NCBI GenBank assembly: GCA_022495005.1
Contig: JAGYXB010001793.1
Location: forward strand, 1,860,001 to 1,924,000
Length of the DNA: 64,000 nucleotides
From: Rhyacophila brunnea
Taxonomy: Eukaryota; Arthropoda; Insecta; Trichoptera; Rhyacophilidae
Reading direction: 5' to 3'
Every line of letters begins with the position of its first letter. The stretch's first letter is position 1. The notes beneath the pieces are model-generated. The model had not been told where the DNA came from. It saw only the letters and a list, made by a program, of their open reading frames with translations, and made no database searches. The translations under genes and the position numbers were made by a program. This document shows positions 11,068 through 23,075 of this stretch, piece after piece.

Positions 11068-12429
11068 TCTAGGTACAGACGGAGGACAATACTTTGTCAT
11101 ACCGTGAGGATGAAAAAAATAGGGTATATCGTTTTTAACTGACCGGCTGACAAGTCTTGTCAGTTTAACGACAGTTGCCAAAATTGGCAGAACAGTTAGC
11201 TGCGCTAATAAATAGCCTACAAAATAAACTAAGTGTTCCGTTAAAACTTCCGGGTTTGCGAAGTGTTCCATTGCAGAAAAAGTTTGGGAAAACCTGGTCT
11301 AGAGAACAAATTCAGACGTTGCTAGAGACGTTTTTATGAGTGAAGTACACCAGGTTGGTTTAAACACTTATTCTTTTTTTTCTTATTATCGTGTATTATG
11401 TTCAAATTAGAATTGGGTATCTGCCCATTTCTAAAAGTTGATAAACCGCCTTTTTTCAAATATATAAAACATAAAAATGGAGATTTTTCAAATTACCATG
11501 CCCAAACGTTTGTTTGAAAATCTGCGCATGTTCTTGAACTCTAAATATTGCTATGGAATTAAATGTAGTTTAAACAGTTCACATTGTACAAATTTACGTA
11601 CTTTCATCTAATTGCATCACTACTTCTGGTAAAAACGTTAAAAAAAGTTTTCCCGCAAACATTCCAAATTTTGCTTATTTGTTATTAAGTTAAACAATGT
11701 CTTGACTCGGATTTCGGACGACATTTTTAAGCTTTATAAAGCTCTCTATTTGGATTATGTGCGACCTAAGCGATTATTTTTTTTTATTCAATGTGACATA
11801 GCGTAGTCAAAATATTGGACACATGTGATGAAAAATGTTACATATTTGCATCATATGGAGGATTTTTCACTTCAATATATGTATAATATTATTTATATTA
11901 TTACAAACAATATATAAATTTTCAACCGAATTAAATTATATAAATAGAGACTTGTATGAAAATATCAACTAGGATATCTGTGATAATTGGCAATAAATAC
12001 ATGAGCTGATGGGATTATTATTATTCATTTTGATATGTAATTAGATTTGGTAAAAATATATTATTATACATTATTAAACTTTGTTGAATGTGATCTTCCC
12101 TGGATTTGGAGATAAGTTTTGTAAAAGTTATTTTCATAAATACCGGAGAATCTTTAGAATGTTTATGGTTTAACTTGTTCGAACAAAATTTTAATTGCAT
12201 TGAATTAGTATCCCCTGTTATTTGGAGTTTAACGTAAGTATGCTCAACAACCAATGTAAGAAAAAACAGAAAATTGTTGAATATCTATCAATAATATTTT
12301 ACATTACATTTTACAGTTATATTCTTATATTACTATTATTTCTTGGTCGAAAAGCAGAAGCAGAATATTGTGTTATGAAGGTATTTTTTAAATATTTAGG
12401 TTTAACTGTAGATCGCTGATCTTAAAAAT
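11068..12429. other. AT-rich sequence without recognised feature
   Basis: Short chance frames only; no repeat family recognised. Confidence 0.5.
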
Positions 12430-12725
12430 TCGAAACGTCAGTTGTTTTTTCTCTCAATGTGGAGAACTAACCTGGCATTGGTAATTTCAATTGGGCGGTC
12501 AATAACGGTGTTCAACCAAATCACTTCTACGTGAATATGAGTTTAGCTCGTGGATTCTTAAAATAGAGTTCGGCGTACCTACTTCTATAATATATTTTAC
12601 TATTTTTATTTTTACTCTTTTTATTATATACTTACTGCTTATATATTTTTTTTGTTTTTTAATACTATTTCTTTGTTCTTCAGCCGCTCGGCCATTGTCA
12701 ATAGAATAGATCACATATTATAATA
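12430..12725 (+). pseudogene. L1 family LINE 3' fragment
   Basis: Decayed plus-strand copy of the L1 tail. The nucleotide blocks gagaactaacctggcattggtaat, ttcaattgggcggtc and gttcaaccaaatcacttctacgtga align with the coding end at 41320-41440, then an AT-rich 3' UTR. No intact frame. Confidence 0.6.
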
Positions 12726-12845
12726 TGAAACAATTTTTCATAAATTAATTGTTTATAAAATTATTGAAAAAGTTAAATGGGATAAACAAAATCCTTGTAA
12801 AACAGTTGATAAATCTTAAACTAAGTGAGAATTTAACTTACTTAT

Positions 12846-13088
12846 GGCCCACGATGGCCGAGCGGCTTACGCGTCGGCTTATAATGTCCCAGATTCAAAT
12901 CCTGTGTCTGACGACTAGGTACCTACACATATTGTTTTTCAATTTTTGTCTGGAGTCAGAGTATGTATTTAATAGGTTGAACGAGTGGCTAACATCTATT
13001 TCTTGTAAAAACAAAAAATAATACAAATCTCCACCATAGAGCCCCATATGATATTACTACGCTCGTACATGGTCAAAAAATATATAAT
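12846..13088 (+). mobile_element. tRNA-derived SINE (family A), full-length head
   Basis: The head (12846-12915) resembles a type II (Ser/Leu-like) tRNA: A box TGGCCGAGCGG and B box GATTCAAATCC. The body then carries GGAGTCAGAGTATG, ATAGGTTGAACGAGTGGCTA and CCCCATATGATATTA, shared with the copies at 2559 and 15468. It ends in an AT-rich tail. Best-preserved copy and the one that defines the 5' end. Confidence 0.75.
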
Positions 13089-13869
13089 GACGTGTATTTG
13101 ATGCCCAATAAAATATCGACAACGGTAAATTAAAAAAAATAAAGAAAAAAAATAATTAAACATTAGTTTGAAATTATCTGATTTCATTTTTATTTATTTA
13201 TTCTCCGACAACTTGGTGGTTTGTTGTTTTTCTTCCAACGCAGAGGTTAAAACAACTTGTCGATATTCCGAGCATATCACAATGACGGAATATTTCCGTC
13301 TGTCGATCGAAAGAGAGTTATGATACCGGCTGTCAAACAAAAAGTAGATCCTGTCAATCCTCTGCCTTATAGAGGCTTCAAGGCAGGCAACATTACTACG
13401 CAAGACAACTAAAATAATAATACGTACCTATGCTTTATATTGAAAGTAGATTGATTTTTTAAAGATTTACGTCAAAATAATTTAAAAGGTCTATTAAAAT
13501 TACAAAAATTTAATATATGGCTATTAAGAATCGAAATCTAACCAACCAAATGTTTTTAATTTACCACCTGTAATATCCAAATAGAACCTTTTTGGACATA
13601 TACAATTTTTAAACTTTTCGTGAAACATTCTATCCTGTGCGTCCCTAGAATAACTTTCCATGACTCCCGTTATCTTTTGCGAGTACTATTTATTTATAAA
13701 GTGGGTAGAATTATTATTTAAACTTATATTGTTACTTTGGATAAAAAAAATATTGAACATTTTATATACTTTGCAAGGCATTAGTGATATAATATATCTT
13801 TGAAAAAAAAAGTTATTTACATCTTGAAGAACTTAACAAATTGCGTTAAACATTAATAATTTTAAAATA
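13089..13869. other. No recognised element
   Basis: A GC-moderate patch at 13200-13405 is open on the minus strand for 69 codons, but no family was recognised and it has no second copy. The rest is AT-rich. Confidence 0.4.
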
Positions 13870-14225
13870 CCTACTTCTGAGAAATATATGACCACTAGAA
13901 AATATTTTTTTTTTTTTTTAAATTTGACACCCAGCAGGATTTGAACATGCTCCCCTCCACTGTGCACTACGCTATAGGTATCACATTTAATCGCGACAAA
14001 TGTACCCTTATATTTTTACAATACTCTCTGAAACGATTTCTAAATTGCGTTACTAATTGGTAATCGGTTTCTAAATCAAAGTATTAAATTACGTTAATTA
14101 CTGACGTGGTTCGCTTTGAATATTTGTTTTATTCTACGAATAATTCACAAAATTTAAGAATGTCACATTTTTTTATTGAAAATACATAATTTGGAAATAC
14201 TTCTGATTTTCAATAAGAGTAATCT
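13870..14225 (-). mobile_element. TLP element with tRNA-like module
   Basis: Order: inner flank (CTTCTGAGAAATATATGACC), minus-strand tRNA-like module (13927-13985; gacacccagcaggatttgaac...), the spacer with AAATTGCGTTACTAATTGGTA and AATCGGTTTCTAAATCAAAG, then a new flank start (GAATAATTCACAAAATTTAA) in the same orientation. The direct, not inverted, flank distinguishes this copy and that at 35015 from the palindromic ones. Confidence 0.6.
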
Positions 14226-15467
14226 TGTGAATTCTTCGTTAAATACAAAAAAAATACTTTTGTTATTTGAGATTAACAGTAAGTAGGTATTGCGGATTAT
14301 TAATTTAGTTATATCTTTGTTTTATGAATTTTGATTTCTTATTAGCTTGACCGTATTTGAATAGCAACGATTGCTGACTTCAGATCAATAGTTCTATTGT
14401 TACTCTGCGTATGCCTAATCTACTCCAAAACACACCTGCCCGCAAACATATTATAAAATTGTTATAAACTTACACAATTACGTGTGCACAAAAAAATATT
14501 TGAAACTTAGCACATGTTTATACCTACATATAAATCTATAATATAAAATGTAATTGGGACAATCGATGTCATTTGAATCTGCGTGCTTTAACGAAAACAA
14601 CACTCCAAAAGACCATCCATTGCTACTTCCGATAAAGCGAAAAAAATCCCAAAAATATGGTCATATTTGCTTGTTTATCACTGTACGTACAGATGTTTTA
14701 CATATGCGGTGGAATACCAATTTATGTAGGTACTTATTAATTACGTATAATTTAACAGTATTCCGTTTCTTCTAAAACTTTCCGTTTAGCCCGAATTTGC
14801 AAGGAACAAATTTCTTCGCGAAATGTGTATTTGTTTACAACGTACAATTATAATATTTGATCACTGTCTCATTCTGTATTAATATCCATTTCGCTTACTA
14901 TAATCCTTTTAAGAGGTCGTATTCACTTATGAGGCAATTTTCACCATTAGTAGCAGCACGTGTTGCCAACATTTTTGGTTTTAATTTGTCTCGTTTTATT
15001 ATACGTAAAACAGCATTAGTAGTAAAATAATACAATAATAATTATACTAAAAATTCAAGCTTCTGGTAGCCATTTTTCCATTGTCTAAATGACCAATTTC
15101 GCGGTCACAAAATGGCTACCATTTCGCATGCCGCAAAATGGCTGACAATTTCCCGCCGAATTAAAATGGTGCGAAATTTGTCAAAGCGAAAAAGTGACGC
15201 GTCACAAACGTCAACGCATCCTCGTCAAAAGTGACGTGCCTATTATCACGGACTTATTGTTTTTTTTAACATCATTTTTACATGAATATTGTGACCCAAA
15301 AACAAGTGAGCTTAAATTATTACTATCTCGATAATGCTATTTGATCAATAGTAGATTTGACATACAATCATGTTTCTTACCATATCATCTTAATTTAATC
15401 GACTTAACTTGTCAATAATACAAAATGTCAATACAATTTATTAATTATGTAATATATAATAATATAA
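14226..15467. other. Mostly featureless; short internal motif repeats
   Basis: At about 15065-15180 the motif ATGGCTNNCA recurs (AAAATGGCTACC, AAAATGGCTGAC) in a GC-moderate patch. It could be a decayed small element, but no termini are visible. The rest is AT-rich. Confidence 0.4.
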
Positions 15468-15650
15468 TTCGAATCCTGGGTCTGGCAAGTAGGTACACAT
15501 ATTGATTTTTAATTTATGCATGAGTCAGAGTATGCACCTAATAGGTTGAGAAAGTGGCTGACATCCATTTCTCGTAAAAACAAAATATGTTAATACAGAC
15601 CTCCACAGCACTCTATGGAGGCCCATATGATCTTATTAGGATAATTTAGA
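15468..15650 (+). mobile_element. tRNA-derived SINE (family A), 5'-truncated
   Basis: Starts in the B box (TTCGAATCCTGGGTCTGGCA) and runs through ATGAGTCAGAGTATGC, ATAGGTTGAGAAAGTGGCTG and GGCCCATATGATCTTATTAG, matching the copies at 2559 and 12846. Confidence 0.65.
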
Positions 15651-16771
15651 TTATACCTATAAATGCAATATTTGAATTTAATAATATGTATTGTATTTCC
15701 GATCTATGGAACATATTATGTCATTGTCGAGCATGAAATCCTATGTTTAGTGCCTATCATCTGGCTTTTAGGATTTTCACAAATAATTAAGGATAATAAT
15801 TTTGTATCACACTATACTTTGTAGGGGTTTTATTACGTATGAATACAAAACTTCCTTATTGTGGTTTCCGGTTTCACTTTAAAAACATTACGCGCGTTAT
15901 TTTTAGAAGGGGATACAGATTGTTAACCCTCTTCCCCTAACGGTACGTACTTGATACATTTTTTTTATATTGTTACAATATTATACATAATCATTTAAAC
16001 GAAACAAATTAATCATCGGTAGGTACTACGATCCAAGGCTCTAGCTATACAACGTCACTACTTCCCTGTGTTTACCCCAAGTCATTTCCACTGACCTTAA
16101 CGCCTATGATACTAATTGCCTCCGACCTCTGTATACACAATCCAAATAACTGTAGGTTAGATGTTGGTAAGTTTCTTTCCATGCTAGTCTATTTAATAAG
16201 AGCCTCTTTGCCATCTAAGTATTTTTTTTTCTTGGTAGATATGATTAAAAAAAAATTATATGGTTAAAAGTGTGTAGATGTGACCTTCCGCTGAGGATTA
16301 GAGATTTTTTTTAGATGAATATAATGTACTTATCTAAGCCCAGGCTACGGACCTATTGGAATGAGCGAATTGCTAATAAGTCTGACAAAATTGTAAGGAT
16401 TCATATTATATTATGCCTCAAATCAGAAATGGCAATTGATCTATCTACCTAAAGTTAAATGCCAAACGGATTAACCTTTATAATAGATTTAACGGTGCAA
16501 TTGAATAAAAACACAGTAATATTTCAAAAGTAAATTCTGATGTCATTAAATTGGCCAATAGCACAATTGAATTGGTTTGAATGCCGCCAAACGATAATTC
16601 TTTGTGACATAAGCTTTGTCATAGAAGAACCGATTGTTAACTGTATTTCCATATTAAACAATGTTCCATACAAAACGTATGCATTATTCATCGCGTTTGA
16701 TAGTTTTATTAGATACGCTGACCAATGGTTGGCTAACAAATTGCAATTTTTTTACATGAATGCATTAGAAG
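15651..16771. other. No recognised element
   Basis: AT-rich. Overlapping open frames on both strands at 16524-16875 (71 and 111 codons) show no domain, and the longer one runs into a transposon terminus, so they are not called as genes. Confidence 0.45.
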
Positions 16772-16853
16772 TAGGGATTCCAAATGAAAAGGATTTTCAA
16801 ATTGTAATCCTGAAATTCCGGAATCAGAATTTTGGCTCGGGATTGGATTCCCT
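16772..16853. mobile_element. Small element related to 52378 copy
   Basis: About 80 bp whose right part (cagaattttggctcgggattgga) is the inverse of the start of the element at 52378. The ends AGGGATTCC and GGATTCCCT are inverted repeats with one mismatch. Subterminal GGATT/AATCC repeats suggest a miniature DNA transposon end. Confidence 0.5.
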
Positions 16854-16949
16854 GATAAGAAGCATAAATATTTGAATAATATATTAATAAACCATTTCTT
16901 TTACTAGTAATTCAAAAAATGAGAATCTCGTTCTATTTATTATTCAATA

Positions 16950-17035
16950 CTAGCTGAAGTACCCGGCTTCGCACAGGGTCACTTCGTGGTTATATTTATC
17001 TTAGATATTTAAAAAATAATAAGAGGTAATTATTT
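16950..17035 (-). mobile_element. Helitron 3' end
   Basis: On the minus strand it ends GCGAAGCCGGGTACTTCAGC then CTAG, next to a T, the hairpin plus CTAG end expected of insect Helitrons. The preceding 60 bp (ATAAATATAACCACGAAGTG...) match the 3' end of the complete Helitron at 59809-60932 on the opposite strand. The 5' part was not found. Confidence 0.75.
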
Positions 17036-18424
17036 TTACACATTTTATATACATTGAAAAAATGTGGTTTGCCATCCATGTAATTCGAACCGGCATACAT
17101 AACTACTCCACCGTAGGTCATAGACTAAACTAAAAATAAAAGTGCTGTTAAATCTATACCAACCTCAGAAATGAGGTGCTGGGATTTATTAAAAATGTAA
17201 GAGCAACCTGAAAAGTTTTGAACTGAATTTTTTTAATTCATGTATGGCGAACGTACTGATATTACCCATAGGAATTCTTGCAAAACTCCCATGAATAAAT
17301 CGCAGCAAACAACAACAGTGAAAGGCTATCATGATCAAACGAGCTGCTCAGTTTTTTTTATTACGCAAGAAAAGCATCTAACCCACTCTCAAAATAATAT
17401 TTTCAATTAAAAAACGTTTGAGTCAGGAATAGAGGAAAATTGACTGTATTACTTTTTTTATGGACAACATGAACTAAAATATTTTACTGAAAAATATTGA
17501 TACCTAACCAGAATTGAGCTTCTGCTACAAAAGACTACGGCCTCATTAATCGATCTTCTTAACCAATAGAACGCTTGGACTGAGACCATTGCGCGTGAAA
17601 TAACATAGTCACAAACAATATCCACAAAAGTAGGTGTAGTGTTTGGAAGCATGTCTTGTTTTATATATTTAATCAGACAGTAACAATATCCCAAGGACAA
17701 ATCGTATCAAACTACTTTGGATTATCTCAAGCCTTTGTTTGCGTGTGTTAATAAAATAAATATATAGCTCTGTTGGTATTCTTCTTAAATTCTTTAAAAA
17801 ATTGCCTCGTATAAAGTCTTCGATACTAGTATACATTTATCATTTGCAGCCGGCAGTTCATAAAGAAGGGTAAAATATTATATTCTTTGATCCTGTCCGC
17901 GATTATTGAAGTTTCACGGGAATAATTTGCGTGCAATTTTGTTATTCAAAACACCACAATGGTCGATAGAATATAATAGCAATTCCATTACGGACCGAAG
18001 CCTTCCACTTGTACTATAACAGTTAAAAGCTTTCGGACACAATAGACATTTTCGTCTTAGTCATCGTTATTATTTGAATAAATAGACAGTACAAAATACT
18101 TAGCTTATAAAAGGCTATTTTTATAATCATAATGTATTTAAATATGTGTTTTGAAATATAACATTTGATTTGCACTTAATATGAATGAATGACAATAAAT
18201 GTAGGTACGTACATACGGACATGTTATCATTGTTCCAATACATTTTAAAAACATATAAGTATATATTTGTTATTACAATCATAATAAAAATAAATATTCA
18301 ATCGAAACTAGTTAATTTGCAATAAAGAAAAAGCAATCTTTTAGAACTATAGGAAGTAATTCCTAGAATCATAAAATAGTTATAACAGCTGTACCTAAGA
18401 GCTAATGTGTTTTCTTCTTCTTTT
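17036..18424. other. No recognised gene
   Basis: At about 17075-17135 a minus-strand stretch with GGTTCGAATTAC resembles a decayed tRNA-type B box, perhaps part of the adjoining Helitron's cargo. The remainder is AT-rich and featureless. Confidence 0.4.
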
Positions 18425-18560
18425 GGTGTCGTCTTCTATCGAAGGTCTTGCAGTACATATCCGTATATTGAGCTAGTCGTATCAGATCCCCAACACCTTG
18501 TATATTTAGCCTCTTGAAGGTTGCTTAGCCAAGAAAACCTCCTTCTACCCATGCTTCTAC
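18425..18560 (-). pseudogene. LINE C-terminus relic
   Basis: The minus strand reads GNVKGSRSMGRRRFSWLSNL then YGYVLQDLR, the GRRR.SWL tail of the same LINE type as at 6690 and 20121. Only the last 45 codons remain, ending in a GAAGAAGAA-rich 3' stretch. Confidence 0.65.
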
Positions 18561-18624
18561 TACCCTTTACATTCCCTTACATTATAAGTTGGAGCAATGT
18601 ATACTTCTTTAGTGATGAAAGTCT

Positions 18625-18705
18625 GATTAGAGTGACTTGAATGAATTGAGGAGAGAGGCAGCATTGGATCCAGCAATAGATCGACCCCGGCTAATAATGA
18701 CGATG
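18625..18705 (+). pseudogene. RTE-type LINE 3' end
   Basis: Plus-strand sequence (GGATCCAGCAATAGATCGAC then CCCGGC) corresponds to the QQWIDxG end of RTE polyproteins, followed by the GATGATGA tail. Severely 5'-truncated; it lies tail-away from the minus-strand relic at 18425. Confidence 0.55.
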
Positions 18706-20120
18706 ATGAATATGATATATACATTCCTATGATGGTTTATTTATTATTATCATGTCTAGGTCCATTCCTACGACATAGCGACAGTAGCAACTCACTGTAA
18801 ATATTCAGCATTTGCTAATCATGATTAAAAAATTATTTTGAGACAATATATGGATAATGTAATTTTTATATAATATATGGATAAGCCAAATTTATAATCA
18901 GTTTTCTGTGTAAGAGAAAAGTTAATCCCTTCAAAATTTATTCCCAAAGAAAAATTTCTTTAGTAGGTAAAATATATAAATATTATAGCGACGTGTAATA
19001 TTATTCGTCGCGACGATATCTCAACATAACGCTTCGTCGATTCCAAGAAGAAAAGTTTAGTTCCACTTTTTGATGGATTGGCTTTACCCTTCGACATTAT
19101 TTTCCTAACAAAGTTTCGATAGGAAAGCAAATTATTATTCACGGGAAAATAATACAAAACACAAATAAATTGGGGTGAAGTGGGCTTAGTAGATGCCACA
19201 TTATTAAAAAAACACGAAATACAATGAAATATTCGGAAAAGCTCCTGAAATATACGAGTGTATATTTTATAACAATTTTGATGTCGTTTTAAACCCTATA
19301 CTCAGTAATCATAATTTTATTTTTAAAAACGCAACGCTTTCAACCGTCAACTACAGATTTAGATGATTTTTTTGAATAAAATTTTAAAAAATCTTACATA
19401 TAATGACAGGTTGGGCCAAATATGCTAACCCTCATTCCTTTCTTCCCACCTACTTCCAAACCCCTTATTTATTATTGTATATACCATATATTATATAGAC
19501 TAGACTACGAGCAATTACGGGTCATCAGGCGACCGTGATTGAATAACATTCAGTTACCTCAAGACAACTGGTGCGTATGGGCCTGTTACCGCTAAACCAC
19601 AGTTTATTGATTAATTCAATTAAAGAGACTGCTTCAAGAGTTAGCTCGAGTGACAACAAGAAAGCGGTCGCGTTGCAGGCTTGTGATAGCTTAGCCGTCG
19701 TTAACTACCAAGTGATTCAAAACGCATATGTTTGACCTTCGATGTACTAAATCAGATACGGTTTGAGCGAACTTCGCGTGCATCATCAATCCTGAACTTA
19801 TCATCATCATTCATCAACCTCATAATATATCATCATTTACCAGTGCATGATTGCGTGAACACTGAACCGGCCCCAGCGCGCGCCAGCCCTCTCAACATAA
19901 AGGTCAGTGTCTGGCATCCTATGTAACCTCCCCCCTTTAGATCCGTAATCCACCATCACCCTCAAATTACAGTCCACTGCTAAAAGCGCTACCAATGACT
20001 TATTTTATGACATATTGTGTTCTCTATGTAGTATTAAGATTTCTGGTAAAAAGAACAAGTGAACATTAATTGTGACTTTACAAGAAGTAATTTAGAATAC
20101 GTATTTGATATTTTTTCCTA
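18706..20120. other. No recognised element
   Basis: AT-rich with a GC-moderate patch at about 19500-19930 that shows no copy elsewhere in the window and no credible coding frame. Confidence 0.45.
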
Positions 20121-20244
20121 GAAAAGTAAAATGGCAAGCGTCGCAGAGGATTACGCCACATATTGTGGCTTAAGAACCTCCATGCATGAATGCAGCTCCA
20201 CCAAACTGTTCTGGGTAGCAGATAATAAGACAAATATTTCACTG
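20121..20244 (+). pseudogene. LINE C-terminus relic
   Basis: Reads RRGLRHILWLKNLHA after a frameshift, with nucleotide similarity to the block at 6950-7035 (ttgtggcttaag...; agcagat.ataa). Last portion of the same LINE type; stops present. Confidence 0.55.
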
Positions 20245-21323
20245 TTGATGACTGTTCACATATTTTTTGCTGTCCGTATGATTAGCTTCGTTTTTTTTAT
20301 TATATTTATTAAATTTCTTTCTTTTTTGTAAATTCACTTGTGCCCTTCTCTCCCCAGCACTTTACATTAGAGTAAACTCAGTCAAAACTCACTAGATAGC
20401 GTGGCGACCTCAGTCTCAGGTAACTGCTCCTGGGACATTACCAGGCGTAAACAACTGCACAGATGCTTCACATCAAACGTAGTGCCTCGCGATACGCTCA
20501 ATTAAGACCGAGTGTTGTGCGGGGCGGGTTTGGTTCGGAGAGCGTATTTGTGTTGTTGATGGCCAACCTCTGCTAAGGGATGGCACGATAAGAAAAAGAA
20601 TTTGTATAACTTTGAATCCAATTAACTAAACTTGGTTATCTACTCATTTGAACCCGTTGTCCTCTCATCGGCTCAATTTTAAATTCATTAATAGGATTAT
20701 TAAATTTAATTATGTGAATACACGATTCGTTTTTCAATATTTTTTTCGCATTAAGAAGTTGCGGATTATAATATTTTGATTGATTATAAGTATACTTAGG
20801 TATTTTTTTACTTAGGTGAGTCCAAATTGATCTATTCAAGCGCGGCGAACATCTATCCAAGACCTATCATAATTTCCTTTAATATTCAGCATGATAAATG
20901 CAGGTTTTCAATTTCTCCCCCTGTCAATATTAAGTATAAGAAACCGTCAAAGAAATTTAATAAAGAAAAAAACTTTATGTTTTACATGATAAACGATTTC
21001 GCTATTTATACAGAAGACCTTTATCCGAACTGATATAAATTTTTCTACTCAAAGCGAAAGATTAATCATTCGTCAAAGAACTCTTGAAGTGTACAAACAT
21101 TGTGCAAGTGATAATATTGAATTTATAATAAATTCAAAAGGGAATTTAAAGTTCACGTCGGTAGTGTTTTTTTTATTAGTTACTCATCAATGGAATATTG
21201 GTAAAGTTTTCTGCTTTATCATCAATCAATAATGAGAGTTTAATTTAATAAAGGACCAAACGCCAGTATTTGCCAGTACGTGAATAAAGGCATAAGTTTT
21301 AAACCAATATATTATTGTGTGTA
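20245..21323. other. No gene; one GC-rich block
   Basis: 20345-20580 is clearly GC-richer than its surroundings (GTGCGGGGCGGGTTTGGTTC) and resembles transposon-derived DNA, but I cannot assign it. The rest is AT-rich. Confidence 0.4.
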
Positions 21324-21724
21324 TCGCCCCCACATCCTGAAGCGGGCCCCCAGGCTAGGATCTTTGGCGGGCCCCCCTACCTATCGCTAATGATAAAGGC
21401 AGTGTGACGTTCCACAGTAGCGTTTTCCAAATGGTGTACTAAATTAACTAATGTGTATATTTTAGTGTTGTGTTTATATTTTCATACATCCATTTGAAAT
21501 ATGGAATAGTCGAGTATCGATACACAAATAAAAATTGTACTGTACAAACACATAATATAAAATAATAACACAAATAATGACTTTTTTTCTATTAGAGAGA
21601 ATTTTTAACGTGTAGGTATTTATATCACTTATCTGGTCGATTCGCCGCGCCGGGCCCTTCCTGAGCCTAGGCCCCCCAGGCTAGAGCCCTGTCAGCCCTG
21701 TGAGCCCTTTGTGGGGGCCATTAT
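21324..21724 (-). mobile_element. TCATGG MITE, copy 3 (about 400 bp)
   Basis: In inverse orientation to copies 1 and 2: starts CGCCCCCACATCCTGAAGCG and ends CCCTTTGTGGGGGCCAT. It carries the inverted CAAATGGTGTAC and CTATCGCTAATGATAAAGGC blocks. The left terminus has lost its ATGG. Confidence 0.75.
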
Positions 21725-21812
21725 TGTGAGTATGCTTCAAAGTAAGATTCTATGTGTACTATTTTCATATTATACAATGGCTTATGATTTTGTTGTAATA
21801 TAAGACATTTAA

Positions 21813-22141
21813 TCAAGTCTCCCACATCCTGAAGCAGGCCCCCAGGCTAGGATCTTTGTCGCCCCCCCCCTATCTATCGCTAAAGATAAAATCAGTGTAA
21901 CGCTCTCCAAAAGTTGTACGCGGTAAAATTAATGTGAATATTTAGTGTTTTTTTGTATATTTTAATACATCCATTTGTATAATGGAGTTGTCGAGTAATA
22001 ATAATTAATACTATTAAAGGAAAATAGCGCCCTTTTTTACTAATTAAGCAAATTTATGATGTGTGTTTATCTCACGTATCTGGTCAACTCACCTCGCCGG
22101 GCCTCTGCTGAGCCCGGGCCCACAGGCTATGGCCCTGTCAG
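21813..22141 (-). mobile_element. TCATGG MITE, copy 4, right end missing
   Basis: Starts TCAAGTCTCCCACATCCTGA, 88 bp after copy 3 and in the same orientation. It includes TGATGTGTGTTTATCTCAC and stops abruptly after GGCCCTGTCAG, lacking the GTGGGGGCCATGA end. Two same-strand copies side by side could be a tandem insertion or a local duplication. Confidence 0.7.
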
Positions 22142-22333
22142 TTGGAACAGTTGAAAATATCTCTCTAAAGCGGACAAAACCAGTCCAAATCTCTTTATTA
22201 AAAGTGGAATGACTACTAAAAAATGTTGCATTCTATTAAACTAATTAATAGCACAATGCAGTTCCACCATGATTTGACAGTTAAAACAACAATGGAAATA
22301 TTTATTTAAAAAAAAAAACAGTAAAAATCTAGT

Positions 22334-22947
22334 AGAGATTGCAATACCGAATGAAAATGTCAATACCGGTTTTTCGGCATTTCTTAAACATTAAAAAAAT
22401 AGAAGTAGGTGCTTATCAATGAAAATATCGCTATTTAAATCTTTTGAAAATATTATTTTATAGCAAAAACCTACATACCTACATTTATTATGTTGACATT
22501 TAAAAATGTGTATTAATCATAATTGTACAACTAGTGATTTTTTACAAATACTTTGAATATATTGATAAGTTTAACAAAAGCCCTCAAAAGTTTAAGAAGT
22601 GCAAATAACCCCGGCTGCAGGAAAAGCTTCTTAAATTCAATGCTTATACAGTCATCAATATTTATAGAATAATTGAACATTTTTGTCACGGATTATGATA
22701 ATTCATCGCGACAATTACTTATATAAATATATATGATGGAATTTGTTTTAATATTTTTTCACCTCTGTTGGGTTCACTCAATATATTTAAATTTTAGCAG
22801 CACATAACTTATAATTCATTTTCAAAAATATAAACGAGTGTGCTTTCTTAATACCGAAATATCCGGTATTTTGGATTTTTAAAACCGGTATTTCGGTATT
22901 GATAAATACTGAAATACCAGTTTTGAAATACCCGTATTGCAATCCCT
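22334..22947. mobile_element. 614-bp MITE with AGAGATTGCAATACC ends
   Basis: Left end AGAGATTGCAATACCG, right end GTATTGCAATCCCT. Both ends carry subterminal palindromic repeats of the type CCGGTATTTCGGTATT. The inverse of its right 100 bp matches the left end of the larger element at 36337. The interior is AT-rich with no frame. No clear target duplication. Confidence 0.75.
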
Positions 22948-22984
22948 AAAATCAAGTAACCAGAAAAATTTTAAAAATTAAATT

Positions 22985-23075
22985 ATAAAAAAGTTATATT
23001 GCTCAAAACTCACTCTCAAGTATGTTGAAGAATATATCAATATCCGAAGAATGTTGTTTGAATAAAGTCATTGAA
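22985..23075 (-). pseudogene. L1 family LINE fragment
   Basis: Short decayed match (ctcaagtatgttgaagaatatatcaatatccgaag) to the block at 8561-8600 of the 8.3-kb L1 copy. No frame. Confidence 0.45.

Noticed and set aside
10825..11271. 148-codon minus-strand open frame
   Set aside because: It crosses the TCATGG MITE boundary and reads through non-coding MITE DNA; no domain and not kept open in the other MITE copies.
16540..16875. 111-codon plus-strand frame
   Set aside because: It ends inside a miniature transposon terminus, overlaps a frame on the other strand and has no recognisable domain.
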